Assembly: GCA_037447655.1 (NCBI GenBank)
Contig: JBBHKE010001784.1
Location: 1 to 64,000, forward strand
From: Zygnema cylindricum
Lineage: Eukaryota; Streptophyta; Zygnematophyceae; Zygnematales; Zygnemataceae
Reading direction: 5' to 3'
DNA: 64,000 nucleotides
The translations under genes and the position numbers were made by a program. Below are positions 1-12,037 of the stretch, one piece after another (position 1 is the first letter of the stretch; each line of letters opens with the position of its first letter). Below the pieces are notes generated by a model. It saw only the letters and a program-made list of their open reading frames with translations. It did no database searches and had not been told where the DNA came from.

Positions 1-1440
1 GAATAGTGTTACTACCGTGTCAGATTTGCGACGCTTTATCGCGTTCCCTAAGATTTGCGAAAATAATAGTGTTACTACCATGTCTGATTTGCGACGCTAA
101 TGATGATGTCACGTACTTCCACGATACCAAAGAGTACAAGGTACAATAATGTTGGATTGTTTGGACAGTACAAAATTTTCTTTTTTTTTGGTTTTGGTTA
201 ACCGAACGTAACCGACCGTTTTTTTTTTTTTTTGTGAATCAATCGACCGCAACCGCCCGACCCTCAAAATTTGCAACCTAATCCGTTCCGGATCCGGCGC
301 GGGCGGTTAGTTAATGGTCAGTCACGGTTTCGGTTGACCGTTTGCGACCTCTGCTGTATTGTAAGCTCGGCGAGAGTCTTGAACTCGAACTCTCGAAGCA
401 AGGCCGATATTGTTTTGCGTCTTAAAAGTGTCGCATGTCGAGCAAGGTTTGCCGATTATCGGTTCGTACTTTTCTAGCTTGTGCCAGAGCCAGAGGTCGC
501 AAAAGTCAAAACCGACCGTTTTTTTTTTCAAAATCTGAGTACCCGACGCCTGACCGGGTTATGTGAAGCTCCTAAATTGTTGCCCGTTACCCGAAACGCG
601 TTTACGAAAATAAAAGTTAACCGAAACTCGATTTCTCACGACTACGCGTACCCGCTCTTGCTTGATTATGTACAAAATTAATGGTACATTTCCCTTATAC
701 CTTCCACGATACAAAGAGTACAAAGTACAATAATGCTTGATAGTATGGACAATACAAAACTTTCAATTATTTTCGTTTTTTTTCTTACCCTACCGAAACC
801 GATTTTTTTTTTCTGTGAATCAACCGCCCGAATTCGCCCGGCACCCCAAATTTGGCACCCTATTCCGTTCCGGATCCGACGCGGGCGATTAGTTAACAAT
901 CGGTTACGGTTTTGGTTAACCGTTTGCGACCTCTACCTAGAGGTTGCAAAAGTCAAAAATTCAGATACCCAAATCCGACATTTTTATTTTTTCAAAATCT
1001 GAACGCCCGAAATCCGGCCGCGTTATTGCACGCTCCATAATTGTTACCCGGTTACCCGATACGCGTTTACGAAAAAAAAAAGTTAACTGAAACTCAATTT
1101 CTCGCTACAACCTGTACCCGCCCGTACCGAATAAACCCGTACCCGAATAAATACAAAATTAGTGGTACATCTCCCTTATACCTTCCACGATACCAAGAGT
1201 ACAAAGTACAATAATGTTGTATAGTATGGGCACTACCTTAGAGTTACGAAACCTTCAATTTTTTTCGTTTTTTGCATACCCAGTTGTTCCCGATTTTTTT
1301 TTTTTATGTATCACCTAACCGAATCCGACCCAACCCTTAGAAATTTGCACCCAAATCCGTTCCTAATCCAACGCGGGAGGACTGGTACGGATCGGTACGG
1401 ATTCGAGTACCTGAGTGCGACCTTTGGCATGTGCATTGTA
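1..1440. repeat. Three-copy degenerate tandem repeat
   Basis: Three related units follow one another. The anchor CTTCCACGATAC-AAGAGTAC recurs at about 116, 701 and 1182, and a second anchor, TCCGTTCCGGATCCG, recurs near 282 and 866 with a degraded form near 1355. The anchors keep the same order and give unit lengths of about 585 and 485 bases. Units are rich in poly-T runs and in CCG/CGACC words. No coding frame is conserved between the copies, so the short open frames here are chance. Confidence 0.75.
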
Positions 1441-3096
1441 ATTTATGTCACCTATGCGTGTATTTCATCGAGATAAACATCTGAATATCATTACTAAATC
1501 GGTAAATCCTTTTTATGTATTGTACATTAATGCTTTGGCTCCTACATTTTATAGTTTCTTTCGTTTCTGTCTGTCCTTCAACGTGGAAACAAAAAAAGGA
1601 TTTAATGTATAACTTGCAATGGAAGATTATCAAGGTAAAGGGAGAGAAGAAGCACAAGCTAAACAACGATGGGCACACCCAAACGTTTACAGACCAAAGG
1701 GCATTCATTACAATATGTAACAAAACATAAAACTGATGTGCATTATATTGACACCATAAAGAAACTTACGCCAGCTCATTACACACCACCCTATCAACGT
1801 AAGGTCCATAACCCCATATAGTTGTCAATGTGGATCAATTTTTCTGGTGGGAGATCCGTTGTACTCGATGAAAAGAGGACTCCAAGCTTGAGCTCACTCG
1901 AGAGCGACCGATACACGAAGGCAACTAAGAGGCCCGATATTGGGCACTTTGAATTTTCAATTCAAACGTTCTTACAGTACACTTAGAAACAAAAATGTTG
2001 AAAGACATGTTTGAAGATTCCAACACCTTGATGGGATGATGTGATCTCCTCTTCTCGAGGCAGGTAATTCTCATTTTTTAACAAGTCATTGTTTTTCGAG
2101 CCGCTACTCTAGTAAGTAGTGCCATCTTATTTTATTTTATTAACTTATTTCGTCTTATTGCCGCCTCGTAGCACACCCTAACGGGTTTTTCCAGGGCAGT
2201 ATAGAAAAACCAAATTAACCTTGCACCTCAAACATCGAACGGGCTTTTTTGGTTAACCCGCTTTCAAGCAATAATGCACGAAGCTCCCAAAAGTTGTTAC
2301 CCCCATTACCATTTCATAGTCCAATTGGGTCCGAGTTGTTGATACCACATTTGTGTGGTCCATAGGTTGAAGTTGTGGCCTTACAAGGCTTGAAGGGATT
2401 GGTTGTACATGAGACGACGAATGGATGACGCCATTCTTTCCAGTGTCGTCGATGGAGAAAGCGAAGCCGTTTGATGGCCCTCCACATACCATCACAATAG
2501 AAATTGGAAAAACTCGTGTTACATCAAATTTGTAATATGGCAAAACCTTTGTCCTCAAATATGACACTTTCAAGCTCTTTCTTTTGTATGCTTGCATCAT
2601 GCTTAATATGTGGACTAACGTCGGTAAGACATGATTTTACTTAACTGATCAACGGTTAGTTTATGGATATTTGGCAGATCTTGTGTGTCGGTCCGAGGGG
2701 TGGTCCTGCTGCTATTGGCGACTGTATGCCTACCATGCGGGTGAAGGAGAGAGGGAGAAAGAGAGAGTGAGGGAAAGGGAGAGTTGGAAGGTGAGAGAGA
2801 GAGTGGGAGAGGGAGAGGGAGAAAGAGAGACAGATTGTGCCAACCTGCCACGTTTGGCCACGTGGTGGCACTGAACGACAACACTCAGGCAAGTGCACCC
2901 GCTTGTACGAGACGGGCATCCACCACCATGGACTGAAGTGAATCGCAGACATCTCCCATTGGTCGTAATTAGAATGTGTATTAGGACATTGACCATGTGC
3001 TCCCTTTAAGAGGGTTACAATTCTGTGTCCTCTATTCGACCACAGAATACAAGAAGCCTCTAGATAGTAATTAACTAACCCACTTCAAGCCACAAC
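1441..3096. other. Intergenic stretch, no gene recognised
   Basis: No convincing coding region. A 115-codon minus-strand frame (2253-2600) has no recognisable domain. A purine-only tract of GAGAGGGA-type words runs at about 2744-2835. Just before the copia LTR there is a short patch (about 3020-3060) resembling the CCACAGAATGCAAAG word found in neighbouring LTRs. Confidence 0.5.
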
Positions 3097-4163
3097 TGTA
3101 GAAATTAATGGTCTTTTAAATTATTTTCTAGGTTTGAATAGAAATATAGAAAGAAGCCGAGGCAGTCTACCTCTAACTTCTCTCTCCAACTCTCAAACTT
3201 GTCGCAGTCACTGAGAAATTGGAGAGGAAGCTAGAGACATGGCTACCTAGGCTATCCAGAGTTTTACGGGATATAAATATTAGTTTATTTATAATTTAGA
3301 ATATATTTACTAAAATATATGTGCCGCCTCCAGGATCTAAACCTGGAACCTGCCCGGGTGGTAATCAGCCGATAGCCGGTAGCTCTAACCGTTAAGTCTA
3401 GAGATAGTGTTACGTAATATGGGGATTGATTATTAATTAAACATTAATACGTAGGATAGTTCATTTAAATGAAATAGTTTTAGGGAAGACATAGATCCAG
3501 TAATGTAAAAGTATGGATTACGGTACGTATAAGAAACGAATACTTCGCATTTATTTCTTTACCAAAACGAATACCGCGCATATATTTATTATGGTTACGA
3601 TTAAATGTATATTTAATCTGACGGCCGAAATTAAACGCCGAGATCGCGGAAAAGAATTTTGGCGGTATTTGATCATCGCCACATCGGATGACACGTGGCG
3701 GAATGACATTGGATCGCGGCATCTCCGAGGATTAAGGGAGCGAATCCGAAGATACCACGTGTCGACATTTAGGCCATGTCGTACAATGTCCGTACATAAA
3801 GTACACCAGCAGCTATTTTTTTGTGTATGGAGGAGTAATCTGATTGGCTCCGTACATCAAAAGATAGAGTCTGTGAGAGAGATAGGACTTAGAAAAATTA
3901 GGAGATAGGACCCTCTCTCCCAGAGAGCTTCTGTACAAAAGGTCAACTTTGACCCTCCATAACTTACTACTCAGGGGAGCAAATTCAGAGATTCTTTTTG
4001 CTATCGACTCACAAGAGTCTTGCCTTCACAAAGGTGAACTTGTTAGAGTTATTGACTGCCAGGGTGGCAGTTATTTTTTCTCAAACACAAAGGGGTCAAG
4101 ATTATCCTAGAGGCTTCTTGGAAGCTATCCACTCTGAGGACTTATGGAGGTCTCAGAGTTTCA
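3097..4163 (+). repeat. 5' LTR of copia element 1
   Basis: Matches 8517-9566 along its length: the same start (TGTAGAAA..TAATGG), the same internal GTCTGTGAGAGAGATAGGAC block and the same end (GGTCTCAGAGTTTCA). Gag begins five bases after its end. It contains an antisense tRNA-like patch at 3329-3401. Confidence 0.93.
3329..3401 (-). other. tRNA-like hairpin (T-arm and B-box-like) inside the LTR, antisense
   Basis: Read on the minus strand the segment has TTAACGGTTAGAGC, resembling a tRNA D-arm/A-box, followed about 45 bases later by a five-base-pair stem CCAGG/CCTGG closing a seven-base loop, the geometry of a tRNA T-arm. Equivalent stem-loops sit at the same place in the other LTRs of this window (near 8735, 14990, 48630, 53670, 54245, 57170 and 58490). 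No complete acceptor stem is visible, so this is not a functional tRNA gene. Confidence 0.4.
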
Positions 4164-4167
4164 GGTT

Positions 4168-5537
4168 ATGGGCCCACCCACTAGGGTACCAATCTTTAAT
4201 GGAACTGGCTTCATATACTAGGAAAGTATGATAATAAGAGCTCTATGCGAAAAAAGGTTTTGAGGGATAGTAAGTGGACGATAGGGGCGTCCATCAAGTC
4301 TTAGAATTCCTCCAGGGTTTGTAGGAAGCAGATTCACAAAGAAAGCAGGTCCATCTTCAACGGAGGACTTAAAGGAAGGAGAGGTGGTGGACAAAGGAGC
4401 GGAGAAGGAGACGACCACACCAATAGCAACCGGTTTAGCATTCATGTCACCTATTACGAGGAACGAAGAGAATGATACTCAAACCTAGGATTTCAACAAT
4501 ATGGCGGCAAAGCACTTCATCCTACGCCATCTTACGCAAGGACTTGCATGTCCTCATTCGCAGGTAGAAAGGGCATCCGATCTTTAGATGGCTCTCATAG
4601 AGATGTATCGAAGTGGTACGATTCAGCAACAACAGTTGGCTGATCAGAAAGTTAAGGAGTATGTATACAAAGGGGGGAAGATGTTGGATTTTTGCAATGA
4701 GCTTGCTACACTCTTCATGGAGCTACAGAGTGCGGGAAAAGATTTTAGTGAAAAAGAAAAGGTTAACTGTTTACTAATGAAGTTACCTGATGAGTTCGAG
4801 AACATAGTCAACCGTGTGCAGGGTTTGCCGGACTTAAGGTGGATATAGAACTCAGTGGTAGGGATGATTCTCGTTCGGGAGAATACGATTGAGATCCGAA
4901 GGGGAGGAAAGAGTGGCCAAGCCTTGGCAACTGCGACCGATTGGAGGAACAAAGATTCCCGGAAACCGGTCGGAAACTATGGGGGGAGGGAGCAGAAAAA
5001 TCAGACCGACGAGTTTGGACCAAGGGCTCCCAAAGGTTTATGTCATTTTTGTAAGAAACCTGGGCACTATATGGCAGAGTGCACTAAACTAACCGAGCTT
5101 CGGTTATACGAGGGGGAGACCGGTGGTACCCCGAGAGGAAAGAAAAAGACCCTTGTGACAAAGGTACATGAGGCGGAATCCGAGGACGAGGACGATGAGC
5201 TCCTTTTGGATGAGGAGTTGGAGGCGAAAAACGAGGTTGAAATTCCACGAAGGCATAAATGTGCTTACGGTGGATTGAAAGGTGAAGCAGGCAAGATTGT
5301 AGATTCAGGCGCCTCCATGCACATGTGTAAGGATAGGCACCTGTTCACTAAGATAAGAAAGATTCCCACCGTAGAGATAGAGTACGGGGATGGGAGGATA
5401 GTCACCACTACTCTTGTAGGATCGGTAGATTTGAAAGTGTTAATAGAAAGAAAGACATCCATATTAACATTCTTCGATGTATTGTTTATTCCGAAGCTGA
5501 ACCAAAAACCTTATCTTTACATCTGTAATAGATGATA
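4168..5537 (+). pseudogene. Copia gag-protease, broken
   Basis: The start ATG lies five bases after the LTR and opens MGPPTRVPIFNGTGF, matching the N-termini of the gag genes in the sister elements at 52949 and 54943. Two Trp codons of the family have become TAG (4219-4221 region) and TGA, and a further TAG ends the middle block at 4848. The region from 4855 retains a CCHC zinc knuckle (CHFCKKPGHYMAEC, at about 5041-5082) that binds genomic RNA, then an acidic linker, then the aspartic protease motif DSGAS (about 5305). The frame ends early at 5533 because of a one-base length change in an A-run at 5504-5508. Confidence 0.9.
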
Positions 5538-8503
5538 AGGGTTTTTTCACTAGCACTAGGGAAGGAGTCTTTACTGCTAGTTTTGAGGAGGATGTCTATT
5601 TCATTGCTGAGAAAGGTAGCAATGGGATGTTTAGGCTGGTCTTAAGTAATGAAACGAAGAAACTTTATTATGCTGGTGTTCATGATATTATGATGTGGCA
5701 TAAGAGGCTTGGGCATGTGAATCTAGATAAGTTAAGAGAGATGAAAAAGATGGGAGTGGTGGAAGGGATTCAGTTCAGTGAGAGTGATGATATAAGTGAT
5801 TGTAGTGGGTGTGCTCAAGGTAAAGCACACAGATTACCCTTTCCTAAAACAGCCACCTACAAGGGAGAAAAACTTCTAGATCTAGTACACACAGATATTT
5901 GGGGACCGGCTAGAGTGCCCTCACCGGGGGGGAAGAGATTTATGATGACTATAACTGATGATTGGTCTCGGTATTCCCGGGTGTATTTTTTGAAAAACAA
6001 GTCAGAAGCTGAGGACTGTTTTAGACAATATAAAGCATGGAGCGAAAAACTCCATGAAACTCCAATCAAGAGAGTAAAGAGTGACAATGGTGGAGAGTAT
6101 ACTTCTAACCAGTTTGAGGATTTTTTGAGGGAAGATGGGGTTCAACACCAAAAGACAGTTCCAGAAAATCCTGAACAGAATGGGGTAGCTAAAAGGTTAA
6201 ATAGAACACTAAGTGATAGTGCTAGAAGTATGTTGTCGGATAAGAAGATAGGAAAAAGGTTTTGGGCAGAAGCAATGAACTGTATTAATTACCTCAAAAA
6301 TAGAGTTCTTAATTCAGCTATAAAAGATCAAACACCTTATGAGAGATGGACAGGCCGGAAACCAGACTTATCTCATTTAAAGGTTTTCGGCAGTTTAGTG
6401 TTCAGTCTAGATACTGATCGGTCCAATTGGAAGCTAGATCCTAAAAAAAAACCGGGATACTTATTAGGATATGATGAAGATGTTAAAGGATATAGAGTTT
6501 ATGATCTAAAAAGGGAAGATGTAATCTTAGTAAAGCATCTAGTAGTTATGGATGAAGGAAAGTCTGTGGATCCCTTCAAATATACGAAGTCAGTAAAAAT
6601 CAGATTTGAGTCAGAAAATTCCGATGACTTTGAGCTTCCTAACTATCCAGTTTTTAGAGAAGATGACACTCTTGCAGGAACAAATCAGACCGAAAAGGAC
6701 TCGGCTGTGGAAACTCCAGTGACAACTCTACTCAAAGCGGAAGACGTGGTGGAAATTGATTCGGAATCAAGGGATAGGGGAGAAGCCGAGTTTGTTCGAA
6801 AGAATCCACGAGAACCATCTATTCCAGCCTCAGATTTTGAGGGGAGGAGGAGAAGTAGCAAAAGACTGCAAGAAAAACAGGTTAATAACAAGGTAACTAA
6901 ACTATCTCATCAAGATGAACCTCAAACTTATGGAGAGGCAATGACTTGTCCAGAAAGAAACCGGTTGAAGACAGCCATCAATGAGGAGATGGCTTCAATC
7001 ATGGCAGCCGATACTTGGGAGCTGGTGGACTGTCCACCTAACCGAAAACCAATCGGTTGTAAGTGGGTTTTTAAATTAAAACTGAACCCAGATAACACAA
7101 TCGAGCGCTACAAGGCCAGATTAGTGGCAAAGGGATTTACACAAAAGGAAGGAATTGACTACGAGGAAACCTTTGCCCCGGTGGTCAGATTTCCCTCCGT
7201 CCGCATACTTCTCAGCCTGGCAGAAGCGGAAGACATGGAAGTGCACCAGATGGACATCGAAACAGCCTTTTGGCATGGAGAATTGGAAGAGGAGATCTTC
7301 ATGCGACAACCCGAAGGGTTTGTGGAGGAAGGAGAGGAGAGTAAGGCATGCCGGTTGATTAAATCTCTTTATGGTTTGAAACAGGCGCCTAGACAGTGGA
7401 ATAAGAAGCTTCATGAGTTTCTTAACGGTCTAAGATATATTCGGATCAGCTCAGATCACTCAATCTATGTTTTCGAAGATGAGGAAGGTTTTATATTTAT
7501 TGCAATTTATGTTGATGATTTGCTTGTTTTAAGTAAATCAATGGAAAAAATTAATAAACTGAAAACCGATCTTAAGGGGAGATTTGAAATGAAGGATATG
7601 GGGGAAGCAAAATATATTTTGGGAATTCAAGTAGAGAGAGACCGAAAAAGAAAAATTATAAGATTGACTCAAAAAGAAGCAATAGGGAACATGCTTGAAA
7701 AATTTCAAATGGATAAAGCTAATAGTTGTACAACTCCAATGGAGTTGAAGAAGGGAAGTGAGGGGAGTGAGGAAGGAGGAGTCATAGTCTTAGACGAGGA
7801 ATTATCTCCTGAAGAACAGAAGTTCATGCAGACTATTCGTTACAGGCAAGTAGTGGGAAGTCTAATCTATTTTATGAATTGTACCCGGCCGGATCTAGCT
7901 ACAGCTGTAGGACTGCTGAGTAGAAGTCTAAATGCTCCCACTAAGAAGGATTGGGAGGTAGCTAAGAGAGTCCTTAGATATTTGGTAGGAACTAGGGATC
8001 TATCGTTGCATTTGGGTGGGGAGAATACTGACATCACTACTTGGAGTGATGCCAGTTATGGTGATGCTCCGATGAGGAGATGCACTTCTGGATATGTATT
8101 ATTTGTGGGTGATGGGGCTTGCTGTTGGAGTAGCAAACAGCAAAAGGTTATTGCTCAATCCACCATGGAGGCTGAGTATATGGCCTCTTGCTCTGCTGTA
8201 AAAGAATTGATGTGGGTCAAGTCTTTGCTTGGTGAGCTTGGTCACCTTAAGAGTGGTGTGCAGAAAATATTTTGTGATAATCAGGCAGCAATCGCTATTT
8301 CTGCCAATCCTAAACATCATTTTAAAGCCAAACACATGGACATCAGACTCAGCTTTGTTAGAGAAAAAGTAGAAAACAAAATAATCAGTTTAGAGTACAG
8401 ACCAGATAGTGAGATGGTAGCAGATATGATGACCAAACTTGTGCCTTCCCCTAAGCAAATTTTTTGCAGAGAGAAGTGTGGTCTGAAATTAAAGATTGAC
8501 TAG
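5510..8503 (+). pseudogene. Copia integrase-reverse transcriptase-RNase H polyprotein
   Basis: One long open frame from about 5510 to the stop at 8503. In order: pre-integrase domain (MWHKRLGHV), integrase core with Asp residues in VHTDIWGPA and VKSDNGGEY, reverse transcriptase (KWVFKLKLN, MDIETAFWHGEL, LKQAPRQWNKKL and the catalytic YVDD), and RNase H (SDASYGD, STMEAEY, DNQAA, ending ADMMTKLVP). RT and RNase H motifs look intact. In the integrase the residue that should be the catalytic Glu in NGVAER is Lys (NGVAKR), so strand transfer should be lost. The sister element at 51060-51120 keeps Glu. The frame is displaced from gag by one base. Confidence 0.95.
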
Positions 8504-8516
8504 AAAATAAGGGGAG
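8504..8516 (+). other. Polypurine tract of copia element 1
   Basis: AAAATAAGGGGAG sits immediately before the 3' LTR, the position and composition of a plus-strand primer site. Comparable tracts precede the LTRs at 56967 and 58309. Confidence 0.85.
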
Positions 8517-9566
8517 TGTAGAAACTAATGGTTTTTAAGTATTTTCTAGGTCTGAAAAGAAATATAGAAGCCGAGGCAGTATATCTCTAACTTCTCTCTC
8601 CAACTCTCAAACTTGTCGCGGTCACTGAGAAATTGGAGAGGAAGCTAGAGCCATGGCTACCTAGGCTATCTTGAGGTTTACGAGAAATTTATATTAGTTC
8701 GGGTTTATTTATTTAAAAGGTATGTGCCGGCGGTAGGAATTGATCCTTGTACCTACCAGTCGGCAGACAGGAAATAGCCGGTAGCCTTAGCCGTTATGTC
8801 TATGACTCATGTTACGTAGTATATAGTTTGATAGTTATTTAAATATGTATACGTACGATTATTCATTTAACTATAATAGATTACGGGATACATAGATCCG
8901 GTAATATATAAAGTACGGATTACGGTACGGACTATAAATCAATACCGCGCATTTGTTTCGTAAATGAAACAAATACCGCACATGTATTTATTACGGCTAC
9001 GATTAAATTAGATTCTAAATCGGACGGCCGCAATTAGCGCCGAGATCGCGGAGGAAGTTTTCGGCGGTTTGTGGCCATCGCCACATCGGATGACGCGTGG
9101 CGAAATTTCGTTGGATCGTGGAATCCCTGGAGATTATGGCATCGAATCCGGATATGACATGTGTCGACATTTAGGCCTTGTCGTACAATGTCCGTACCTA
9201 AAGTACACCGGCAGCTGTACTTTTGCGTACGGAACAGTAATGTGATTGGTTCCGTACATCAGTAGATAGAGTCTGTGAGAGAGATAGGACTTAGAAAAAT
9301 TAGGAGATAGGACCCTCTCTCCCAGAGAGCTTCTGTACAAAAGGTCAACTTTGACCCTCCATAACTTACTGCTCAGGGGAGCAAATTCAGAGATTCTTTT
9401 TGCTATCGACTCACGGGAGTCTTATCTTTACACGGGTGAACGTGGTCAGAATTTTTGTCTGCCAAGGTGGCAGTTATTTTTGCTTAAACACAAAGGGGTC
9501 TGGATTATCCTAGAGGCTTCTTGGAAGGTGTCCACTCTAAGGACTTATGGAGGTCTCAGAGTTTCA
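8517..9566 (+). repeat. 3' LTR of copia element 1
   Basis: Homologous along its length to 3097-4163, with scattered substitutions and small indels. It ends GGTCTCAGAGTTTCA and abuts gypsy-derived sequence directly. The divergence from the 5' LTR suggests the insertion is not recent. Confidence 0.93.
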
Positions 9567-9719
9567 TTACCCGCCCAATTCACAGTTCCCGTAGAACCAT
9601 GGACTAGGGGATGGAGGGCGTGGTTCCCATGAGGAGGGGAGACAAGTTGGATGCCAGCATTGCCCCCACTGATGGCAGACGAAGATGTCTTGCTGCTGGG
9701 AGGACAGGTTGCAGGATGA

Positions 9720-11186
9720 TCAACAGGAAGGAGGATCGGCAAAGTAAGTCAAGTGGAAAGTGGGTTCGTCTTCTAATCCTCGGAGGTGACAAGGGGCCAC
9801 ATTGATTTGATTCTCTTTAATTCTTCGCCCATCTTTCCCCTCCAAAGTCAAAACTCCTTTATTTGAAACTTCCACCACTTTCAAGATCACCCGCTCGGCA
9901 GAAATGTCAAGCATGTCTTTTTTCTGTTGCAGGCGATAAACAAAGTCTCCCGGCATAAATCATCGCTGTCGGGGCACATAATCTCCGCTCCGGCGCTGGA
10001 AATACCACAATTGATCCCGGTGTTGTGCCGCCTGTAAATTCCCCATGGCAAGAGGCATCTCCCGGTGGAAAATTTTGGCACGGTCGGCGATCAGTTTTTC
10101 GACAGTTCCCTTGTTATCCATTGCCGGGAGGACCACCGCTTGGGCATAGGCAGCCCCGGGCAAAATGGGATGCCGTCCGAATAAAATGAATAAAGGGCTG
10201 TAGGAGTGAAGAGAAGCCTGTCTGCTGAATCTGTATCCCATGGCAATCCAAGGCACCCTTCTGTCCCACTCTCCCAAGTCCTCTTCAACTGCGTATTTCC
10301 GTAGTGACCGCTTCACTGTCTGTACGCACCTTTCGGCCAAACCGTCGGCTTGGGGGTGGTCGCGACTGGTAAGTCGATGGTCGATAAGGCATTTCTCCAA
10401 AAGATTGGTAAATTCTCCGGCGACTTCCGATCCCTGGTCTGTCAAAACCTCTGCTGGCGCCCCAAACTGTGACAGGACTCTCTGCAGAAAGGCGTCGGCA
10501 ATGGACTTAGACTCCTTTCGGGGCAGGACCACAAGCTCTATCCATTTTGAGAAATGTTCAATCATGACCAGAACGAAACGATTCCCACGTCTGCTGGTCG
10601 GAAGAGGTCCCAAAATATCCAAAGACCACCGATAAAACATTCCCCTGATGGGAAGAGAATGGAGCTCATTCCCGCCTTTTTTGTCAAAAGCTGCCTTAAC
10701 TCGATCGCATGAAGAGCAAGTCTGTACAATTCGGTTGACTTGGGCCCGCAACCCGTGCCACCAGTAAGAGCCTGTAACCAAGGAAGTGGTTCGCTTCTGT
10801 CCGAAGTGTCCACATTGTTTATGGAGATTGGTAATCAGAGTTTCTGGATCTGAGGGAGGAGGAACCACTTTCCTAGTACCGTCTGTCCATTTCCGGGAGA
10901 GCACTCCTCGGTCCCATTCATACGCCGCCATTTGGGTCTGAACTCGGGATAATTGAATTCCAGCCAAGTGGGGAAGAGGGGATCCCTGCTGAATAGATTG
11001 GAGAGCTTGAGAGTCATTCCAAATGTCTTTCCGTCCGGCTCCTATGGGTGCCTGCCCCTCAACATCTGCTGCAAAAGTTGACAATTCCCCCCCAGATGGA
11101 AGAAGCCAAATGAAGGCGGAGGATGCTCGAATGAGTCCTAAACTGATTTCTGGATCCTCGTCGTGCCGAGCCCCGGTGGAATCCAT
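9720..11186 (-). pseudogene. Gypsy integrase with C-terminal region, one internal stop
   Basis: Minus-strand frame with a His2Cys2 zinc-binding domain (HKQCGH ... CSSC, about 10720-10830), then the integrase core with Asp in WSLDILGPLP, Asp in VLTDQGSEV and Glu in PQADGLAERC. The catalytic D,D,E residues are therefore all visible. After GDYVPRQR a TGA at 9960-9962 interrupts the frame. The same frame then continues with MPGDFVYRLQQKK and a small beta-rich C-terminal region down to 9720. Upstream, the RNase H part (about 11190-11617) is present only as broken frames. Confidence 0.9.
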
Positions 11187-11617
11187 GGTAGAAGGATCGG
11201 GGTTTCGGCTCAGTCCGTCGGCATTCCCATGAATTTCCCTTGCCCGGTGGACAATGCTGAAATCATATTCCTACAGGATAAGAACCCATCTGGCGAGTTT
11301 GCCGGTCAACTTACTATTTTCCATGATCCACTTCAAGGGTTGGTGATCAGTGATTAGTGTGAAATGGACCCCGTACAAATAAGGTCTGAAATGCTAGATG
11401 GCCCAAACCGCGGCAAGAAGCTCCCCATGATAACTGCTATAATTTCCCTCAGCTCAGTTATTGCTCCGGCTGGCGTAAGCCACCACATACTCGGCACCTG
11501 CGTCGTCAACTTGAGCCAAAACAGCTCCCAATCTAAACCTGCTCCAATCAGTGTAAAGGAGGAAAGGCCTTTGGTGATCAGGCATCCCGAGCACTAGGTG
11601 CTGCTCCAGGGCATCCT

Positions 11618-12037
11618 TCAAGAACTGGAAAGCGATCTGTTGTTCCTCGGCCCACTGCCATTCTTGATCTTCCGTAATAGCTTATTGAGGGGCTGGGCGT
11701 GACTACTGAACTCGGGAATAAACCTGCGATAGTAGTTAGCCAGGCCGAGAAAGGTGCGCAAGGCAGAAATGTCCTGCGGGGGAGGAAGAGCGTCGAGGGC
11801 TGCAACCTTCACCATATGGGGACCCAATGTCCCAGGAGTTACCTCATGTCCGAGGTAAATGATTTTCTGCACCCCAAAAATACCCTTCTCCGGGTGACAT
11901 TTCAAGCCCGCTGCTTGAAGAGCCCGGAGAACGATCTGGATATGCTCCAGGTGTTCTTCAAAGGTCTTATGTACACCCGTATTCCTATGGTCGTGAGGAA
12001 AATAGTAGAAGATGCTCTCCACCTCCCTTTGTCCCAC
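11618..12037 (-). pseudogene. Gypsy reverse transcriptase, C-terminal fragment
   Basis: Contains the thumb/connection motifs EEHLEHIQIVL, LKCHPEKGIFG, YLGHEVTP and LRTFLGLANYYRRFIP, which follow the active site in gypsy RTs. Where the YxDD box should lie (about 11990-12020) the sequence is scrambled and no catalytic Asp pair can be read. The fingers and palm are absent because the fragment ends at the LINE junction. Confidence 0.88.

Larger units (their letters stand above)
3097..9566 (+). mobile_element. Ty1/copia LTR retrotransposon, near full length, inactive (element 1)
   Basis: Two LTRs of about 1.05 kb flank gag, protease, integrase, reverse transcriptase and RNase H in the copia order (integrase before RT). 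Both LTRs begin TGTAGAAA and end in GAGTTTCA. A purine-rich plus-strand primer site lies directly before the right LTR. The flanks 3092-3096 (ACAAC) and 9567-9571 (TTACC) do not match, so no target duplication is visible. The element is inactivated by nonsense codons in gag, a frameshift at the gag-pol join and loss of the catalytic Glu of integrase. Confidence 0.95.

Noticed and set aside
2253-2600. 115-codon minus-strand frame
   Set aside because: No domain, no codon bias, no neighbouring splice pattern that extends it.
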